From contig NZ_CAMFJS010000025.1 of NCBI RefSeq assembly GCF_945956965.1, positions 1 to 64,000 of the forward strand: a DNA stretch of 64,000 bases, read 5' to 3'. The translations under genes and the position numbers were made by a program. Positions within the stretch are counted from its first letter, which is position 1. Every line of letters starts with the position of its first letter. The notes below the pieces were generated by a model. It was not told where the DNA came from and did no database searches. It saw only the letters and a list, made by a program, of their open reading frames with translations. Below are positions 61,026-64,000 of the stretch, one piece after another. The stretch comes from an uncultured Roseateles sp. (GTDB lineage: Bacteria > Pseudomonadota > Gammaproteobacteria > Burkholderiales > Burkholderiaceae_C).

Positions 61026-63302
61026 ATGACGCACAAACACACGCATTCCCCAGCGGCCGCAAGCGGCCATGAACATGCCCACGCGCATGCCCATGCCCAT
61101 GCTTGCGGCAAGTCGGCCTGCGGGGCCGCTTCATCACAGCAAGCACCCACGCCCGCCGAGCCGCTTGTGGCGGACAAGGGCGCTCTGCGCTTTCGCATCC
61201 CCACCATGGACTGCGCGGTGGAAGAGTCGGAAATCCGCCGCGCCCTGGAGCCGATTGCTGGCGTCAGCGGGCTGCGCTTCGACCTCGGCCAGCGCGTGCT
61301 GTCGCTGAAGGCCGAGGCGCCGCCGGTGCTGGAAGCGGCCTTGGCCGCCATCCGCAAAGCGGGCTTTGAGCCCACGCCGCTGGACGCATCTGTGAACTCC
61401 GGCGGCGAAGACAGCGCAGCGCCCATCGCCTCCGGCCTGCCGCGCCTGCTGGCCTCCTTGTTCTTCGCTTTGTTGGCCGAGGCCTTTGCCTTCTTCGCGC
61501 CCGACACCCGGCCCTTCCAGATCGCTGCCATGGCCCTGGCCGCCATCGCCATCGGCCTGGCCGGTTTTGATACCTACAAGAAAGGCTTTTACGCCCTGCG
61601 CGTTGGCCGCCTGAACATCAACGCCTTGATGGCAGTGGCGGTGACCGGCGCCTTTGTGATCGGCCAGTGGCCCGAGGCGGCGATGGTGATGGCGCTTTAC
61701 GCCATTGCCGAGTTGATCGAAGCGCGTGCGGTGGACAAGGCCCGCAATGCCATCAAAACCCTGCTGGCCATGGCGCCGGAGGACGCGGAAGTGCTGCAAG
61801 CCGACGGCCGCTGGCTGCGGCAATTGACCGCCGACGTGGCGGTGGGCGCCACCGTGCGCCTGCGCCCCGGTGAGCGGGTGCCGCTGGACGGCGTGATCAC
61901 CCAAGGCGCCAGCGCTATTGACCAAGCGCCGGTCACCGGTGAAAGCGTGCCGGTGGACAAGGCTGTGGGCGACGAGGTCTACGCCGGCACCATCAACCAG
62001 ACGGTGGCGCTGGAATTCCGCGTTAGCGCCCTGGCCTCGAACAGCACCCTGGCCCGCATCATCCACGCGGTGGAAGAGGCGCAAGGTGCACGCGCGCCCA
62101 CCCAGCGCTTCGTCGACAAGTTCGCCGCCATCTACACCCCGGCCGTCTTTGTGCTGGCCTTGGCCGTGGCGGCCTTCATGCCTTGGTTGATGGGCTGGAC
62201 CTGGCTGGAGGCGGTTTACAAAGCCCTGGTGCTGCTGGTGATTGCCTGCCCTTGCGCCTTGGTGATCTCCACCCCGGTGACCATCGTCAGCGGCCTGGCG
62301 GCTGCGGCCCGGCGCGGCATTCTGATCAAGGGCGGCGTCTATCTGGAACAGGCGCGCATGCTCAAGGCTGTGGCGCTGGACAAGACCGGCACCATCACCG
62401 AGGGCAAGCCGCGCCTGGTGGAGTTTCAGCCCATCGTCACAGATATTGACCGCGCAGCACTCGCCCGCTTGGCCCTGGCCCTGGCCAGCCGCTCGGACCA
62501 TCCGGTGTCCATGGCCATCGCCCAAGGTTTGGTGAGCTCGGCTGAGGCCGCAGCGGTGCAGGACTTCAAGGCCGCCGCCGGGCGGGGTGTTGAAGGGCAC
62601 ATCGACGGTGGCAACTATGTGCTGGGCAACCACCGCTGGATCGAAGAGCGCGGGCAATGCTCGCCGGCCATCGAAGCCGCCTTGCGTGTGCATGAAGAAG
62701 CCGGCCGCACCGTCACCTTGCTGGCGGGTGAGCAGGGCGTGCTGGCCATCTGCGCGGTGGCTGACACCATCAAGCCTTCGTCCCGCCAAGCGGTGGCCGA
62801 GCTGATCGCCTTGGGCGTCACGCCCGTGATGCTCACCGGTGACAACAGCGCCACCGCCCAGGCCATCGCCGCCCAGGCCGGCATTGCCGAGGCCCGCGGT
62901 AACTTGCTGCCGGAAGACAAGCTGGCGGCCATCAAAGAGTTGCAGCAGCGCCATGGCCCGACCGGCATGACGGGCGACGGCATCAACGACGCGCCCGCCC
63001 TGGCGCAGGCCGACATCGGCTTTGCCATGGGCGGCGCGGGCACCCATACCGCGATGGAAGCGGCCGATGTGATCGTGATGAACGACGATCTGCAGCGCCT
63101 GCCGGAAACCATCCGCCTCTCGCGTCGCACCCGCAGCGTGCTGGTGCAGAACATCGCCCTGGCGTTGGGCATCAAGGGCGTCTTCCTGCTCGCGGCCCTG
63201 TTCGGCAATGCCAGCATGTGGATGGCCGTGTTCGCGGACATGGGCGCCAGCTTGTTGGTGGTCTTCAACGGCTTGCGCTTGCTGCGCAGCAAAGTGTCCT
63301 GA
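61026..63302 (+). CDS. cadA: Zn/Cd/Pb-exporting P1B-type ATPase
   Basis: 758 residues. The His-rich N-terminus (HKHTHS, HEHAHAHAHAHACGKSACG) is a metal-binding tail. An HMA-like domain with the variant motif PTMDCAVEES follows, then eight membrane helices. Class marks: ACPCALVISTPVTIVSG, phosphorylation site LDKTGTITEG, SDHPVSMAI, GDGINDAPALAQADIGFAMG, and the Zn-class Lys (LALGIKGVFLL) and Asp (VFADMGASLLV) in the last helices. It pumps Zn, Cd or Pb out of the cytoplasm. Divergent from cadR; the mRNA may be leaderless. Confidence 0.95.
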   Translation: MTHKHTHSPAAASGHEHAHAHAHAHACGKSACGAASSQQAPTPAEPLVADKGALRFRIPTMDCAVEESEIRRALEPIAGVSGLRFDLGQRVLSLKAEAPPVLEAALAAIRKAGFEPTPLDASVNSGGEDSAAPIASGLPRLLASLFFALLAEAFAFFAPDTRPFQIAAMALAAIAIGLAGFDTYKKGFYALRVGRLNINALMAVAVTGAFVIGQWPEAAMVMALYAIAELIEARAVDKARNAIKTLLAMAPEDAEVLQADGRWLRQLTADVAVGATVRLRPGERVPLDGVITQGASAIDQAPVTGESVPVDKAVGDEVYAGTINQTVALEFRVSALASNSTLARIIHAVEEAQGARAPTQRFVDKFAAIYTPAVFVLALAVAAFMPWLMGWTWLEAVYKALVLLVIACPCALVISTPVTIVSGLAAAARRGILIKGGVYLEQARMLKAVALDKTGTITEGKPRLVEFQPIVTDIDRAALARLALALASRSDHPVSMAIAQGLVSSAEAAAVQDFKAAAGRGVEGHIDGGNYVLGNHRWIEERGQCSPAIEAALRVHEEAGRTVTLLAGEQGVLAICAVADTIKPSSRQAVAELIALGVTPVMLTGDNSATAQAIAAQAGIAEARGNLLPEDKLAAIKELQQRHGPTGMTGDGINDAPALAQADIGFAMGGAGTHTAMEAADVIVMNDDLQRLPETIRLSRRTRSVLVQNIALALGIKGVFLLAALFGNASMWMAVFADMGASLLVVFNGLRLLRSKVS

Positions 63303-63493
63303 GTCTGCGGGCTGAACTGCGCTGAACTGTGGACTTGGGCCGGCGCTTATCGGCGCTTTGCAAGCGCGGGTGTGCGGGCAAGATAGCAGCTACCGGGAGC
63401 TCTATGCGTCGAGGCTGTCGGACCTGGCCCCAGCCCTCAGCGCTTTGGGTCTGACCTTGTTGTTGTAGACCTCTCGGCGCGCGGAGACTTCGC

Positions 63494-64000
63494 ATGGCAC
63501 ACCTGTTGATCGTCGAATTGCCGGGCGGCAATGATGTGGACATCATGCGGGCCGCCATCGAGCGCGGCGACACCTTCAGCTTCCTGACCGCCGATCTGGC
63601 GCATTACCAACGCCAGCCGCTGGTCAGCGCCGTGCTGGAGATGGCTCAGCGCATCATCACCCTGCCGGGCTTTGACTACGACGAGGTGCAAGCCGAGGTG
63701 CTGGCCCTGCACAAGCGCTGGCCCATCGAGGCTTTGCTATGCCTGGTCGACAAGCGACTGGTGGACGCTGCGCGCCTGGCGCAAGCGCTTGGTCTGCCGC
63801 ATATCCGCCCCGAGACCGCGCGCCTGCTGCGCGACAGCTCGGCCCTGCGCCAGCACCTGGCCCAGCAAGGCCTGGATCACACCGAAGCCGCGCCGGCCAC
63901 TGCGGCCGCTCTTTTGCCGCCGCAGCGTCAGCGTCAGTTACAGCCGCAGCTGCAGCTGCAGAGGTCTGGGCTGCTGATCGGCTGTGACACGTTCAGCGTG
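63494..64000 (+). CDS. ATP-grasp family protein, N-terminal part (cut by window edge)
   Basis: At least 169 residues, open to the right edge. The N-terminus MAHLLIVELPGG, then FSFLTADLAHYQRQP and EALLCLVDKRLVDAARLAQALGLPHI fit the pre-ATP-grasp and early domain of carboxylate-amine ligases, such as the PvsA-type enzymes of siderophore pathways. The later GLLIGCDTFSV keeps the frame. A Gln-rich stretch lies before it. GCGGAG is 7 bases before the ATG. The identity as a siderophore enzyme is tentative, because the following genes are outside. The 191-base gap after cadA has one T-less hairpin only. Confidence 0.62.
   Translation, partial: MAHLLIVELPGGNDVDIMRAAIERGDTFSFLTADLAHYQRQPLVSAVLEMAQRIITLPGFDYDEVQAEVLALHKRWPIEALLCLVDKRLVDAARLAQALGLPHIRPETARLLRDSSALRQHLAQQGLDHTEAAPATAAALLPPQRQRQLQPQLQLQRSGLLIGCDTFSV

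Noticed and set aside
61134-63047. A 637-codon minus-strand frame over cadA
   Set aside because: Shadow of the P-type ATPase coding strand; no recognisable protein.
63353-63367. GCGCTT-TGC-AAGCGC hairpin after cadA
   Set aside because: Perfect 6-bp stem but no T-run, so it is not called as a terminator.
1-64000. CRISPR arrays, insertion sequences and rRNA
   Set aside because: No regularly spaced repeats, transposase genes with terminal repeats, or rRNA-like sequence were seen.

Overview
This is a contiguous piece of a GC-rich chromosome. Gene content and protein style point to a betaproteobacterium of the order Burkholderiales, probably near the Roseateles/Paucibacter/Rubrivivax group. I base this on the CadR/CadA pair, LplT beside Alr, an Anbu-type proteasome-like operon, a cytochrome c5-type protein, several diguanylate cyclases, and dense coding with many 4-bp ATGA overlaps. 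The genus is an inference. I saw no insertion sequence, integrase, CRISPR array, rRNA or replication origin. One tRNA, tRNA-Arg(CCG), is present.

Layout. 1-5.2 kb: an AraC-type regulator (cut by the left edge), then a TPR-GGDEF protein facing a tandem pair of membrane GGDEF proteins. 5.3-8.1 kb: RlpA, a fumarylacetoacetate hydrolase-family enzyme and NadC. 8.1-12.2 kb: a leftward operon of circularly permuted ATP-grasp, alpha-E protein, transglutaminase and the proteasome-like Anbu. 12.7-18.6 kb: a chemoreceptor, an MscS channel, a GH19 lysozyme/chitinase-like protein, tRNA-Arg and a cytochrome c. 18.6-22.9 kb: a leftward run around ilvE. 23.1-31.7 kb: a CHASE-PAS-GGDEF protein, radA, LysE and EamA transporters, a PspC/SHOCT protein, arfB, alr and lplT. 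31.8-39.1 kb: a DUF2157 and DUF4401/GDYXXLXY membrane pair, an SGNH hydrolase, an EamA transporter, glutathione peroxidase, a Crp/Fnr regulator and a DUF2332 protein. 39.1-45 kb: a sensor-type GGDEF protein, then a leftward murQ-ampG-digH-like operon that fits peptidoglycan turnover. 45.2-47.4 kb: a bufferin-type operon made of a cysteine-rich secreted peptide, a DUF692/MNIO enzyme and a DUF2063 partner. 47.4-57.1 kb: cis-trans fatty-acid isomerase, a luciferase-like oxidoreductase, an HDOD protein, a lipoprotein, a secreted peroxiredoxin with an amidase, aquaporin Z and a membrane-anchored receiver protein. 57.2-64 kb: a penicillin acylase-family hydrolase, a c-type cytochrome, divergent cadR/cadA with a clear MerR-type promoter, and the start of an ATP-grasp protein cut by the right edge.

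The genes group around three themes. One is c-di-GMP signalling: five GGDEF proteins, all with an intact RxxD inhibitory site. The second is the cell envelope and peptidoglycan: RlpA, MscS, MurQ/AmpG/DigH-like, Alr, LplT and Cti. The third is metal and oxidative stress: bufferin, CadA/CadR, glutathione peroxidase and peroxiredoxin. The most interesting items are the Anbu operon, the bufferin operon with a perfect 14-bp hairpin between its first two genes, and a 78-bp palindromic element inserted in frame within the AmpG-like permease gene. A 15-bp word also occurs exactly three times in the window.
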